Positions 23,947 to 32,101 of a DNA stretch of 62,047 nt are shown here, in pieces. The notes beneath the pieces were generated by a model. It saw nothing but the letters and a program-made list of their open reading frames with translations, was not told where the DNA came from and made no database searches. The DNA comes from an uncultured Clostridia bacterium. GTDB lineage: Bacteria > Bacillota > Clostridia > Monoglobales > Monoglobaceae. How positions within the stretch are numbered: the first letter of the stretch is position 1; every line of letters begins with the position of its first letter. The position numbers and the translations under genes were made by a program. The DNA lies in the NCBI GenBank assembly GCA_947589045.1, contig CANQBQ010000015.1, positions 1 to 62,047 of the forward strand. Reading direction: 5' to 3'.

Positions 23947-25713
23947 ATGGATATTTTCTTTTCAATAGTTAAAATGTTCGGCGGACTCGGTATGTTCCTT
24001 TACGGAATGAATGCTATGAGCAGCGGACTTGAGCGTGTCGCCGGTAATAAAATGAAAATGATTATCGAAAAGGTGACCGGAAACATATTCAAATCGGTCA
24101 TTTTAGGTATAATCGTGGCGGCTCTCACGCAGTCCAGCTCCGCGACCACGGTTATGGTCGTCGGCTTTGTAAATGCGGGAGTTATGTCGCTTCCGCAGGC
24201 GGCGGGCGTTATAATGGGTGCGAATATAGGAACGACGATTACCGCGTGGATTTTAAGCCTCAGCTCGATAGAGGGCGGGGTGTGGTATCTTGATATCATA
24301 AAACCGGACAACCTTGCGCCGATCGCGCTTTTTGTCGGCTCATTCCTTATGCTTATGGGCGGCAAGGAAAGCCGAAGAGCCAACTTCGGAGGCATCGTGG
24401 TGGGCTTTGGTATTATATTTATCGGTATGAAATATATGCAGGAGTCCATCGGAGAAAATCCGATATTTATGAAAATGTTTTCGGCAGACGTAAATCCGCT
24501 GGCAGGCGTTGGTATAGGTGCGGGAGTGACCGCAATAATTCAGTCGAGCGCGGCGTCGGTCGGTATGCTTCAGGCGGTCGCGAATATGGGTATTCTGACT
24601 TTTTCAACCGCCTTCCCGATTATTATGGGTCAAAACATCGGTACCTGCGTCACCGCTATGCTGTCGAGTATCGGTGCGAGCAAAAACGCAAAGCGAGCCG
24701 CTATGATTCACTTGTATTTTAACGTGATAGGCACTGTGGTGTTTATGCTCGCCATATACCTGCTGAAATATACGATAGGGCTTAGCTTCTGGGACGAAAC
24801 GGTCTCGGCGGCGAACATTTCGACCTTCCACTCCATATTCAATGTAACAAACACGTTGATTATGCTTCCGTTCACGGGTGCGCTGGTAAAGCTCGCGAAC
24901 TTCTCAATCAGCGACAAGGAGTCGGACCGCAGAAGTCCCGCCTCGCTTATTGACGACCGCTTCCTTTCAACGCCGTCGGTCGCTATTCTTCAAACCAAAA
25001 AGGCAATGATAGGAATGGCGAAAATCGCGCTGGAGAACGTGACGCTCTGCCGCGATATGATTAAGAATAAGAACTTTAAGCTGAAGGATAAATTAAAAGA
25101 AAACGAAGCGATGCTTGACGACTTGGAAATAGAGCTTTCCAACTATCTGACCAACCTTTCGGACAGAACTCTCAGTATGCAGGAGAGTCAGGAGGTGGCG
25201 GGATACTTCCATATGGTCAACGACATCGAGAGAATAGGCGACTACTGCGAGAATATTATGCAGAGTGCGCTGGAGATGCGTTCGGGAGGATTTTCGTTCA
25301 CCGACGACGGAAACCGCGAGCTCGGCGTTTTGTTCAAATCGGTCGAAAACATAACGCGGCTTACAATAGAAGCGTTTGAAAGAGACGACGTGCGCCTCGC
25401 AAAGAAAATTGAGCCTCTCGAGGAGGTTATCGACGAGCTTAAAGAAAAGCTCGGCAACAACCATATGGAGCGTTTGAAAAAGAGGGAGTGCAACGTCGAA
25501 ATCGGCACCATATATATGGAAATTCTCAGCAACCTCGAAAGAATTGCAGACCACTGCTCCAATATGGGAGTGGCGATGGTTAAGCAGAATTACACGGTAA
25601 ACGACTTTAATACGCACATATACTTAAACACCGTACATAAGGATATGCCCGAGCATTACAAAGAGGATTACGAGAGCTTCAAAGAAGAATATCTTATGAA
25701 ATTAAACGCTTAA
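23947..25713 (+). CDS. Na/Pi cotransporter with C-terminal PhoU-like domain
   Basis: Membrane symporter of the NptA/YjbB family, 588 residues. The first ~330 residues contain two inverted copies of the Na/Pi repeat, each with the QSSSATT/QSSAASVG signature (ALTQSSSATTVMVVG and IIQSSAASVGMLQAV), and GANIGTT/GQNIGTC loops. Residues ~365-575 are two PhoU-like helical bundles facing the cytoplasm (e.g. VNDIERIGDYCENI and NLERIADHCSNMG), which in this family are thought to regulate or sense phosphate. ATG 23947 follows CGGAGG. Monocistronic. Confidence 0.92.
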   Translation: MDIFFSIVKMFGGLGMFLYGMNAMSSGLERVAGNKMKMIIEKVTGNIFKSVILGIIVAALTQSSSATTVMVVGFVNAGVMSLPQAAGVIMGANIGTTITAWILSLSSIEGGVWYLDIIKPDNLAPIALFVGSFLMLMGGKESRRANFGGIVVGFGIIFIGMKYMQESIGENPIFMKMFSADVNPLAGVGIGAGVTAIIQSSAASVGMLQAVANMGILTFSTAFPIIMGQNIGTCVTAMLSSIGASKNAKRAAMIHLYFNVIGTVVFMLAIYLLKYTIGLSFWDETVSAANISTFHSIFNVTNTLIMLPFTGALVKLANFSISDKESDRRSPASLIDDRFLSTPSVAILQTKKAMIGMAKIALENVTLCRDMIKNKNFKLKDKLKENEAMLDDLEIELSNYLTNLSDRTLSMQESQEVAGYFHMVNDIERIGDYCENIMQSALEMRSGGFSFTDDGNRELGVLFKSVENITRLTIEAFERDDVRLAKKIEPLEEVIDELKEKLGNNHMERLKKRECNVEIGTIYMEILSNLERIADHCSNMGVAMVKQNYTVNDFNTHIYLNTVHKDMPEHYKEDYESFKEEYLMKLNA

Positions 25714-25727
25714 AATTTAAAAGATTA

Positions 25728-25763
25728 AAAAACGGCATATATCAAAAGATATATGCCGTTTTT
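25728..25763. terminator. Bidirectional terminator between nptA-like and DUF4867 genes
   Basis: A 16-bp stem, AAAAACGGCATATATC / GATATATGCCGTTTTT, loop AAAA, between convergent genes. Confidence 0.92.
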
Positions 25764-25776
25764 CTATGCTTTAAGT

Positions 25777-26418
25777 TCAGATTAGCGGAGCTATGTCGGT
25801 GTTTTCGCCGGTTATGGCAACCACCGCGCCCTGTGACGCCTCAGGCGCGTCGGGGTGGGCGATAAGCCACTTGTTGCGCGCGAACAGGCGCTTGTCCTCG
25901 TCGCACTTGGGCGTGATACTCGGCTTGTCGTAGTTTGTGCCTTTGGGAAGCACTATCACAACGCGGAACGCCGCGCCGTTTTTCGCACTGCAGGGCGCAT
26001 AGTGAAGCGTGGTGGCGTACAGCTCGACCGCGCATCCGGCGGGGCATAAAAACGCCTCGAGCTTTCCGCTGTCATATGACCGGCCTGCCGCGTCCTGCTG
26101 TCTGCCGAGCAAAAGCACAACGTCGTCAGCCGCAATATCAATTTCGCTGTCGCGGTGATATTCGAGGCAGTTCAGCTTGGTGTTCGTGCCGTTGCAGTAG
26201 CCTATCTGAACGGGCATACCGCCGTAAATGTTGTCGGACAGTTCGCTCATTATCGGGAGTTTTTCCAGATTTTCGTCCGACGGAACATAGATTACGCTCT
26301 GCGGCGCGTCGGTCGTGCCGCGGAGCACGTCCAAAAGCTCCGAAAAGTCGTAGCCTTCAATAACTCTGCCGTACTGCGCAAACGACGCATCCTTTACCGA
26401 TTGTATTTTCAAACTCAT
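25777..26418 (-). CDS. DUF4867 family protein (cupin-like)
   Basis: A 213-residue soluble protein that matches my memory of DUF4867: YGRVIEGYDF, NIYGGMPVQIGYCNGTN, LNCLEYHRDSEI, LLGRQQD, FLCPAGCAVELYATTLHYAPC and ARNKWLIAH. The arrangement of His and Glu in EYHRDSE with a later TLHYAP suggests a beta-barrel metal- or sugar-binding site, as in ureidoglycolate lyase-like cupins. Family members often sit among sugar-catabolism genes; the reaction is not known to me. Its promoter is clear and no operon partner exists. Confidence 0.82.
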   Translation of the reverse strand: MSLKIQSVKDASFAQYGRVIEGYDFSELLDVLRGTTDAPQSVIYVPSDENLEKLPIMSELSDNIYGGMPVQIGYCNGTNTKLNCLEYHRDSEIDIAADDVVLLLGRQQDAAGRSYDSGKLEAFLCPAGCAVELYATTLHYAPCSAKNGAAFRVVIVLPKGTNYDKPSITPKCDEDKRLFARNKWLIAHPDAPEASQGAVVAITGENTDIAPLI

Positions 26419-26450
26419 TTCAAACCCTCCAAACCAAATTTTGTAATTTT

Positions 26451-26479
26451 ATTCTACCATAAGAAAAATAATATTTCAA
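26451..26479 (-). promoter_or_regulatory. Promoter of the DUF4867 gene
   Basis: On the minus strand TTGAAA (26474-26479) and TAGAAT (26451-26456) with 17-bp spacing. Confidence 0.7.
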
Positions 26480-26512
26480 CAAAATTAAATAAATATCCGC
26501 TTTTCATTTTTT

Positions 26513-26549
26513 AACCGACAAAAATCCGCGGATTTTTGTCGGTTAATTT
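26513..26549. repeat. Second copy of the ACCGACAAAAATC hairpin
   Basis: AACCGACAAAAATC (26513-26526) / GATTTTTGTCGGTT (26531-26544), loop CGCG, then AATTTTTG. Stem identical to the znuB terminator at 9827-9858, but here it follows no gene. Confidence 0.7.
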
Positions 26550-26722
26550 TTGTTCTGTTTTTTTGTAGGGTGCGGCGCCCTCGATGCACCGCTTGATAAA
26601 TAAACATTTCCGCAAGTGTAAAAACGGAGGATTGCGGCTAAATCATAGACGTATTTTGTAAAAGAAAAATGTGGACATATGAGAAAAAGTGTGGTAGCAA
26701 TCGGAGCTGTGCATTTTTCGGT
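26550..26722. other. Intergenic DNA upstream of an orphan terminator
   Basis: No ORF with an SD is visible. It contains GTAGGGTGCGGCGCCCTC (26565-26582), a small palindromic motif of a kind common in clostridial spacers, and weak promoter-like boxes. Because a strong terminator follows at 26723, this stretch may encode a small RNA or an attenuated leader. Confidence 0.35.
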
Positions 26723-26755
26723 GTGTGGTTTCGATTGAAACCACACGCTTTTTTT
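26723..26755 (+). terminator. Orphan terminator upstream of the NPCBM gene
   Basis: GTGTGGTTTC (26723-26732) pairs with GAAACCACAC (26737-26746), loop GATT, followed by GCTTTTTTT. No plus-strand gene precedes it, so it ends either a small RNA or a leader of the gene starting at 26836. Confidence 0.75.
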
Positions 26756-26835
26756 ATTTGGAATTTATGTCAAAAGGGGAGGTTGTAATAAGATATCCGA
26801 ATAAAAATCAGACAAAAAATATCGGAGGTATTGAA

Positions 26836-27522
26836 ATGAAACAAACAACAAAAGAAAGATTAAAGGGTATGGTTATCGGGCTTATTATCGGCTCGCTGAC
26901 GGTCGGAGGCGGAGTATTTGCAAAAAACGCCACCGAAATGATTGAAGTTGAGTACAGCAACATCAAGGTTTACAAGGACAACGTTTTGTGCGAATTAAAG
27001 GACGCAAACGGCAGCGTTATTGAGCCGTTTATCTACAACGGCACAACTTATATGCCCGTGCGTGGCACGGCAAACCTCGCCGATATGCAGGTGACATGGG
27101 ACGGTCTGACCCAGAGTGTATATCTGTGGGATAATATGGTGCCTGAAGGAACGGTTTTCCTCGAAGAATGTCCGCCGTATGATATGCATAGTTGCAGTAC
27201 ATATTTGTCGTCTAAAGGAAAGAGTTTTAGCATGGCGGGAGAAAAGTATAGCAACGGAATAACTACCAGTTATAATGGTTCTGCTTTATTCAATCTAAAC
27301 AGCAAATATTCCACGCTGGAGTGTACCATAGGACATACAGACTCTGAACAGAGAGAGGGAAAGTCGGTCTCTTTCGTTGTGGACGGAAGAACCATAGAAG
27401 AAATAGAGCTTGAGCCGGAATGTCTGCCCAAAAAGGTTTCAATTCCTGTAAGCTACGGATTACAGCTTAAAATTGTATTGAGCGGTAATGGCATAGGAAT
27501 AGGCAACATGATTATACACTAA
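26836..27522 (+). CDS. Secreted protein with stalk (CuAO-N-like) and NPCBM-like domains
   Basis: A 228-residue exported protein. Residues 1-31 are a signal peptide (MVIGLIIGSLTVGGGVFA). Residues ~35-100 resemble the copper-amine-oxidase N-terminal 'stalk' repeat: YSNIKVYKDN, IYNGTTYMPVRGTANLADMQVTWD, SVYLW. Residues ~110-228 resemble an NPCBM-type galactose-binding-like beta sandwich (YSNGITTSYNGSALFNLNSKYSTLECTIG, SVSFVVDGRTI). A cell-surface carbohydrate-binding or adhesive role is inferred. ATG 26836 follows CGGAGG. No wall anchor is visible. Confidence 0.75.
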   Translation: MKQTTKERLKGMVIGLIIGSLTVGGGVFAKNATEMIEVEYSNIKVYKDNVLCELKDANGSVIEPFIYNGTTYMPVRGTANLADMQVTWDGLTQSVYLWDNMVPEGTVFLEECPPYDMHSCSTYLSSKGKSFSMAGEKYSNGITTSYNGSALFNLNSKYSTLECTIGHTDSEQREGKSVSFVVDGRTIEEIELEPECLPKKVSIPVSYGLQLKIVLSGNGIGIGNMIIH

Positions 27523-27535
27523 GCAAGGGAATTTG

Positions 27536-27566
27536 AAAACGGGCGAACGCGGTTTACCCGTTTTTT
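27536..27566 (+). terminator. Terminator of the NPCBM-type gene
   Basis: AAAACGGG (27536-27543) and CCCGTTTT (27557-27564) with T6. The loop GGGCGAACGCGGTTTACCC resembles the palindrome at 27762-27780. Confidence 0.7.
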
Positions 27567-27571
27567 CATGT

Positions 27572-27758
27572 GCGGGCGGGGTTATGTACTTTTCTTAATG
27601 TTAAGAAAAGTACCAAAAGAAACATTTAGGGCGTTGCCCCTAAAAACTCCGCCGCGCATAAGACTGATGTCTAAAATGCGCGGCAAAAACCCAGATGCGG
27701 TAAGGTTGAAGCCTTACTTTACTGCTTCTGTTTAAGTTTTTGCGTGAGTATATCCACG
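27572..27758. repeat. Dispersed intergenic repeat, copy B (about 187 bp)
   Basis: Same element, same orientation as 9631-9818. The three hairpins and the block CGCCGCGCATAAGACTGATG are conserved, while the first hairpin's loop and the third stem carry compensating changes (TTTCTTAATGTTAAGAAA here). That covariation suggests the structure matters. Flanked by similar palindromes GGGCGAACGCGG (27541) and GGGCGAACACGG (27762). Confidence 0.85.
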
Positions 27759-27982
27759 GGCGGGCGAACACGGTTCGCCCCTACGTCGTCACAACACACC
27801 GAAAAAAATAAAAAAACGCGCCGTAGGCGCGCAATCTCGCAAAAAGCGACTTGCGCTTTTTGCGAAAAGTACCCAACGGGGCACAATTCACACTAAATTC
27901 GCAAGCATATAGTGCTTGCTCATTAAGTGTTCATTCGAAGGAGTAGCAAAGCGGGCGATTGATTTTTTGTGCAACAAAAAAT
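27759..27982. other. Palindrome-rich intergenic DNA
   Basis: Contains GGGCGAACACGGTTCGCCC (27762-27780), a GCGCGCC/GGCGCGC palindrome near 27817-27832, and GCAAAAAGCGACTTGCGCTTTTTGC near 27839-27863 followed by GAAAAGTACCC, an echo of the repeat's first hairpin. No gene is seen. Confidence 0.5.
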
Positions 27983-28005
27983 CGGAGCAAGCGATGCTTA
28001 CTCCG
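27983..28005 (-). terminator. Terminator of tRNA-Trp
   Basis: On the minus strand CGGAGTAAGC / GCTTGCTCCG around a 3-nt loop, followed by ATTTTTTG, just past the tRNA 3' end. Confidence 0.85.
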
Positions 28006-28008
28006 ACG

Positions 28009-28084
28009 TGGCAGGGGCAGTAGGACTTGAACCCACGGCACGCGGTTTTGGAGACCGCTGCTCTACCAACTGAGCTATACCCCT
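28009..28084 (-). tRNA. tRNA-Trp (CCA)
   Basis: A 76-nt cloverleaf including encoded CCA. Acceptor AGGGGTA pairs with TGCCCCT; anticodon arm GCGGT-CTCCAAA-ACCGC gives anticodon CCA; T-loop GGTTCAAGTCC. Single-gene transcript with its own promoter and terminator. Confidence 0.97.
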
Positions 28085-28103
28085 ATATTAAAACAACGAA
28101 ATA

Positions 28104-28133
28104 ATTATAACACATTATACAGCACTTTGTCAA
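28104..28133 (-). promoter_or_regulatory. Promoter of tRNA-Trp
   Basis: On the minus strand TTGACA (28128-28133) and TATAAT (28104-28109) with 18-bp spacing. Confidence 0.85.
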
Positions 28134-28143
28134 TCATTTTTTT

Positions 28144-28180
28144 AATACCCTGAAAGCGGTATGCTTTCAGGGTATTATTT
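28144..28180. terminator. Hairpin after yaaT
   Basis: AATACCCTGAAAGC (28144-28157) / GCTTTCAGGGTATT (28163-28176). It lies downstream of yaaT on the minus strand, but the T-run is on the plus strand, so its efficiency for yaaT is uncertain. Confidence 0.55.
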
Positions 28181-28183
28181 TTC

Positions 28184-29221
28184 TTATTCCGATTTTTCGG
28201 CGGGGGCGTTCCCTTTATTTTTACGCTTTTTGTTTCTCGGTCTGCGTTTTTTCTTTTTTGCAGGTTCGGAATTTGCCTCGCCGTTTTCGGTCTGTGCCTC
28301 TCGTGCAGGCTTTGGCGCTTCGGCTTTTTTTGCGTCCGCGTTCTCGTTATTTGCATTATCGGGATGCGCGGGCTTTTCCGCGCCGCTTTCCGCCGCCGCG
28401 TTTTTATGAGCCGCCGATCCGTCGAGAACGGAGATGTCCTTTACGTCGTAGTAGTCGAAGCCGCCGTCCGCGTCAAAGCGCACCTTGACCTTGCCGTTTA
28501 AAACCTCGGTATATACCACGGTTCCGCTGCCGCTCGGCGTCATAACAGCCGCTCCGACAGACGGCATAATTTTGAGCATCTCGTCGTAGCACACCTGCTC
28601 GTACTGCAAACAGCACATAAGTCTGCCGCAGTTGCCCGAAATTTTCATCGGGTTAGGCGACAAGCCCTGTTCCTTTGCCATTTTTATCGAGACGGGATGA
28701 AATGTGTCCAAAAATGTGCTGCAGCAGAGAGTTCTGCCGCAAATTCCGACCGCTCCGAGCATTTTGGCTTCGTCGCGCACGCCGATTTGACGCAGTTCTA
28801 TCCTTGTTTTGAAGATGCCCGCCAGCGATTTTACAAGCTCTCTGAAATCAACTCGACCGTCGGCGGTGAAATAAAACGAAAGACGGTTGCCGCCGAAAGA
28901 AAATTCCGCGTCCACCAGCTTCATTTCAAGCCCGTGCTGTTTTATAAGCTCATTTGCAATCTTTATAGCCTCTTTTTCGTTGATACGGTTCTGCGCGTCA
29001 ATCTCCAAGTCCGCTTTTGTGGCAATTCGGTTCACGGGTCTGAGAGGCTGGACTATTTCGCTGTCGTCCACCATTTTATTGGCTATGCAGACCCGCCCTA
29101 TTTCGCTTCCGTAAGAGGAGTCCACTATTACCGTGTCGCCCACCTTGGCTTGTATGCCGTTGGGGGCAAAATAATAAATTTTACCCGTGTTTTTATATCT
29201 TATTCCTATAATCTCTGTCAT
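28184..29221 (-). CDS. ricT: PSP1-domain regulator YaaT/RicT
   Basis: Cytoplasmic PSP1 C-terminal-domain protein, 345 residues. In B. subtilis RicT (YaaT) joins RicA and RicF in an Fe-S complex that affects sporulation, biofilm formation and RNase Y-dependent mRNA maturation. The conserved Cys motifs CGRTLCC and CGRLMCC are both present (around residues 160 and 197). The C-terminal ~75 residues form an added Ala/Glu/Lys-rich tail ending in a run of basic residues (KKKKRRPRNKKRKNKG), absent from the core family and perhaps RNA-binding. Overlaps holB by 29 nt with its SD inside holB. The holB-yaaT order is as in Bacillus. Confidence 0.9.
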   Translation of the reverse strand: MTEIIGIRYKNTGKIYYFAPNGIQAKVGDTVIVDSSYGSEIGRVCIANKMVDDSEIVQPLRPVNRIATKADLEIDAQNRINEKEAIKIANELIKQHGLEMKLVDAEFSFGGNRLSFYFTADGRVDFRELVKSLAGIFKTRIELRQIGVRDEAKMLGAVGICGRTLCCSTFLDTFHPVSIKMAKEQGLSPNPMKISGNCGRLMCCLQYEQVCYDEMLKIMPSVGAAVMTPSGSGTVVYTEVLNGKVKVRFDADGGFDYYDVKDISVLDGSAAHKNAAAESGAEKPAHPDNANNENADAKKAEAPKPAREAQTENGEANSEPAKKKKRRPRNKKRKNKGNAPAEKSE

Positions 29222-30230
29222 GTGTTCTTTCCCACCATTCCATTACCATACAGTGTACGGTCATATTGTAGTTTACCTTTTGGTCTGCAAAGCGTCGGTA
29301 TTTGTCGAATATTTCTATAAATTCGGTTGAAATTTGAGGCGTTATTTTTCCGCATATGTCGGTCAGAAGCTCGGCACAGTCGGCGTTTGCCGCCTCCGAC
29401 GCCGCTTTGCCGTGGCAAATCAGCATTATATCGCGCAGGAGAGCCTCGGTTATTTCAAAAACCCTGTCGGAACGGCTTTTCGTCCCCTTCAGGTATTTTG
29501 AGAAGTCGTACATAGCGACGCTCCCGCGCTCGCTGACGAGCCGCAGAAAGTAATTCGCCAAATCGTCACGCGTCTTTAAAAAGTCCCCGTCTCCGAAAAG
29601 CTCCGCCGCACGCCCTATGCTCCCGCCGCTCATTCGCGCAAAAAGCGCGGCGCGCTTTGGGTCTGCGCCGAATTTCTTTTGCAAACATTCCGCCGTATCG
29701 CTTGCGGAAATCGGCGGAAAACTGAGCTTTACGACCCTTGACATAACCGTCGGAAGGAGCGAGCCCGAGTTTTCGCAAAGCAAAATCAGAACGCAGTATG
29801 CGGGCGGTTCCTCGAGAATTTTTAAAAGGCTGTTTTGAGCCTGCTCGGTCATTGTGTCGGCGTTTGGTATTATATAGATTTTTCTGTCCGCCGTATAAGG
29901 CTTCAGATAAATCTCTTTTTTCATTGCGCGGATTGTCTCCGCCGCGAGGATATTGGTCTTTTTTTCAACGCCGTAGAGTGAATTTTCGACCACCCTTACG
30001 TCGGGATGACTTCCCGCGTCGCACATAACACAACCGTGGCACACTCCGCAGCTTTCGCCGCCGCTCGGGTGCTCGCACACCAGCGCGGAAGCAAATGCCC
30101 GCGCGACGGTCATCTTGCCGACGCCGCGTATTCCCTCGAACAGATACGCGTGGCTCACGCGCCCGCTCTCGGCGGCGCGGAGCAGACGCTCTTTTACCCG
30201 TTCAAGCCCGTAAATATCCGAAAACTTCAT
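29193..30230 (-). CDS. holB: DNA polymerase III delta' subunit
   Basis: Clamp-loader subunit, 345 residues. The AAA+ core is visible with the degenerate P-loop GIRGVGKMT, zinc-binding Cys in CEHPSGGESCGVCHGCVMC, and sensor/SRC region NSLLKILEEPPA; CVLILLCEN follows. The C-terminal helical part is divergent. It is the first gene of holB-yaaT and lies 56 bp upstream of the xylB 3' end, with no terminator noticed between, so read-through from xylB is possible. Confidence 0.9.
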   Translation of the reverse strand: MKFSDIYGLERVKERLLRAAESGRVSHAYLFEGIRGVGKMTVARAFASALVCEHPSGGESCGVCHGCVMCDAGSHPDVRVVENSLYGVEKKTNILAAETIRAMKKEIYLKPYTADRKIYIIPNADTMTEQAQNSLLKILEEPPAYCVLILLCENSGSLLPTVMSRVVKLSFPPISASDTAECLQKKFGADPKRAALFARMSGGSIGRAAELFGDGDFLKTRDDLANYFLRLVSERGSVAMYDFSKYLKGTKSRSDRVFEITEALLRDIMLICHGKAASEAANADCAELLTDICGKITPQISTEFIEIFDKYRRFADQKVNYNMTVHCMVMEWWERTHDRDYRNKI

Positions 30231-30286
30231 TTATAGACCTCACTAAAGTATAGCATACTGAGCATAAAGCCGTCAACAGACAGAAT

Positions 30287-31807
30287 TTACTTCGCTATTT
30301 CGCGAAACTGCTCCTTTAAGCCGCTGTAAATATTTTGGTAAACGGGATAGTATTTGTCGTAAACCTTTGAATTTTCGGCAATAGGCGCCATTGACGAAAC
30401 TACCTTTATTGTCGCGTCACAGCCCTCGGGAACGCTCTTGTAAATTCCCGCGCCGACTCCGGCGAGAATTGCAACGCCGAGCGCGCCGCCCTCGGAGGAG
30501 TTTATGGTGTTTATATTGCATCCGAACATATCCGCCTGCATCTGACGCCACAGCTTGCTCTTGCCGCCGCCGCCCGACGCGCGAACCTCGGTTGTGTCAA
30601 TTCCCATTTCGCGGACGATTTCCATACAGTCGCGCAGACTGTACGCAACGCCCTCCATAACGGCGCGGAGCATATCATATTTGCCGTGAGCCGCCGAAAG
30701 TCCGAAGAATACGCCGCGTGCGTTTGCGTCAAGGTGAGGAGTTCTCTCGCCCATAAGATAGGGGAGATAGATAAGACCCTCGCAGCCAGCGGGTATACGC
30801 TCAGCCTGCTTATCCATAATATAATAGGGGTCAACGCCCATACCCTCAGCCGTTCTCATTTCCTCAAGGCAGAAGTTGTCCCTGAACCATTTGAGCGACA
30901 GTCCCGCGCCTTGAGTAACGCCCATAACGTGCCATTTGTCGGGTACGGCGTGACAGAAGGTATGTACTCTTCCGCGCTTGTCTATCTGCACGTTGTCCAT
31001 ATGCGCGAAAACCACGCCTGACGTACCTATCGTGGACGAAACCACGCCTGTTTTAACAATTCCGTTTCCGACCGCGCACGCCGCCTGGTCGCCCGCGCCG
31101 CCGACTACGATAGTGCCTGCGGCAAGACCCGTCTTTTCAGCGGCGGCGGAGGTTACCTCGCCGGTTACCTCGCACGATTCGTACATCTTTGCGAGCAGGA
31201 ACTTATCTATGTCGAGTTTTTCAAGAACCTCGTCGGACCAGGTTCTGTTCTTTATGTCCATGAGCTGCATACCGCTGCCGTCCGAAACTTCGGTAGCGAA
31301 CTCTCCGGTCAGCTTATATCTTATATAATCCTTCGGTAGAAGAATTTTTGCCGCTTTTGCGTATATTTCGGGCTCGTTGTTTCTGACCCAGAGTATTTTT
31401 GACGCGGTAAAACCGGTGAGCGCGGGGTTTGACGTTATCTCGATAATTCGCTCCGCACCTATTCGCTCGGTCATTTCCTCACATTCGTGCTCGGTTCTCT
31501 GGTCGCACCAGATTATCGACTTGCGAAGCGGCTTGCCGTCCGCGTCAAGCAGCACGAGACCGTGCATCTGTCCCGAAAGACCTACGCCCTTGATGTCCTT
31601 CGGATTTACGCCCGACTTGTCTATGACAGCGCGGATACCCGAAGCAGACGCTTCCCACCAGTCGTCGGGGTCCTGCTCAGCCCAGCCTACGCGCGGCTGA
31701 TAGAGCGGGTACTCAAAGGTCGCGCTCGCGATTGAATTTCCCTCAATGTCGAAAAGTACGGTTTTGGTACCGCTTGTGCCTATATCAACTCCGATAAGAT
31801 AGCTCAT
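30287..31807 (-). CDS. xylB: Xylulokinase
   Basis: FGGY-family kinase that phosphorylates D-xylulose to xylulose 5-phosphate, feeding the pentose phosphate pathway. Length 506 is typical. The N-terminal phosphate-1 motif is IGVDIGTSGTKTVLFD; GQMHGLVLLD and WCDQRTEHECEEM are characteristic of XylB; ATP-site motifs GVVSSTIGTSG and ASGGGGKSKLWRQMQADMF follow. GGAGG precedes ATG. No xylose isomerase or xylose transporter is in the window; rpiB at 60 kb acts in the same pathway. Confidence 0.93.
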   Translation of the reverse strand: MSYLIGVDIGTSGTKTVLFDIEGNSIASATFEYPLYQPRVGWAEQDPDDWWEASASGIRAVIDKSGVNPKDIKGVGLSGQMHGLVLLDADGKPLRKSIIWCDQRTEHECEEMTERIGAERIIEITSNPALTGFTASKILWVRNNEPEIYAKAAKILLPKDYIRYKLTGEFATEVSDGSGMQLMDIKNRTWSDEVLEKLDIDKFLLAKMYESCEVTGEVTSAAAEKTGLAAGTIVVGGAGDQAACAVGNGIVKTGVVSSTIGTSGVVFAHMDNVQIDKRGRVHTFCHAVPDKWHVMGVTQGAGLSLKWFRDNFCLEEMRTAEGMGVDPYYIMDKQAERIPAGCEGLIYLPYLMGERTPHLDANARGVFFGLSAAHGKYDMLRAVMEGVAYSLRDCMEIVREMGIDTTEVRASGGGGKSKLWRQMQADMFGCNINTINSSEGGALGVAILAGVGAGIYKSVPEGCDATIKVVSSMAPIAENSKVYDKYYPVYQNIYSGLKEQFREIAK

Positions 31808-31874
31808 AAAAAGACCTCCTAAATTAACTAAAATTCACTAATTCACTTCGGCTTAAACAGCTCCGATTTGATTT

Positions 31875-31903
31875 ATTTTATCATATAAAAATCTTATTTT
31901 CAA
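31875..31903 (-). promoter_or_regulatory. Promoter of xylB
   Basis: On the minus strand TTGAAA (31898-31903) and TAAAAT (31875-31880), 17-bp spacing. No clear XylR or CcpA operator was identified. Confidence 0.65.
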
Positions 31904-32033
31904 CTGCGAATGTTATTTTTATTCAAATTATTTTTGCTTTTCGCATACAACACCCCGCCGGGAATAAATTTTTCGATAATTGCACCTTACGCCGGCGGGC
32001 ATCTTAGTTTGGGTATATGGCAAATATTTATGT

Positions 32034-32062
32034 TTGCAAAATGCAAAGTAATGTGATATACT
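32034..32062 (+). promoter_or_regulatory. Promoter of mecA
   Basis: TTGCAA (32034-32039) and TATACT (32057-32062), 17-bp spacing, 40 bp before ATG. Confidence 0.7.
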
Positions 32063-32101
32063 CTTTTTGAGATGTATCCGAATTTAAGGAGAGGGTAGCG
32101 T

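Noticed and set aside
31808-32101. Possible xylose-responsive operator or riboswitch between xylB and mecA
   Set aside because: Only the two divergent promoters and a short CGCCGGCGGG-type palindrome are visible; no recognised element.
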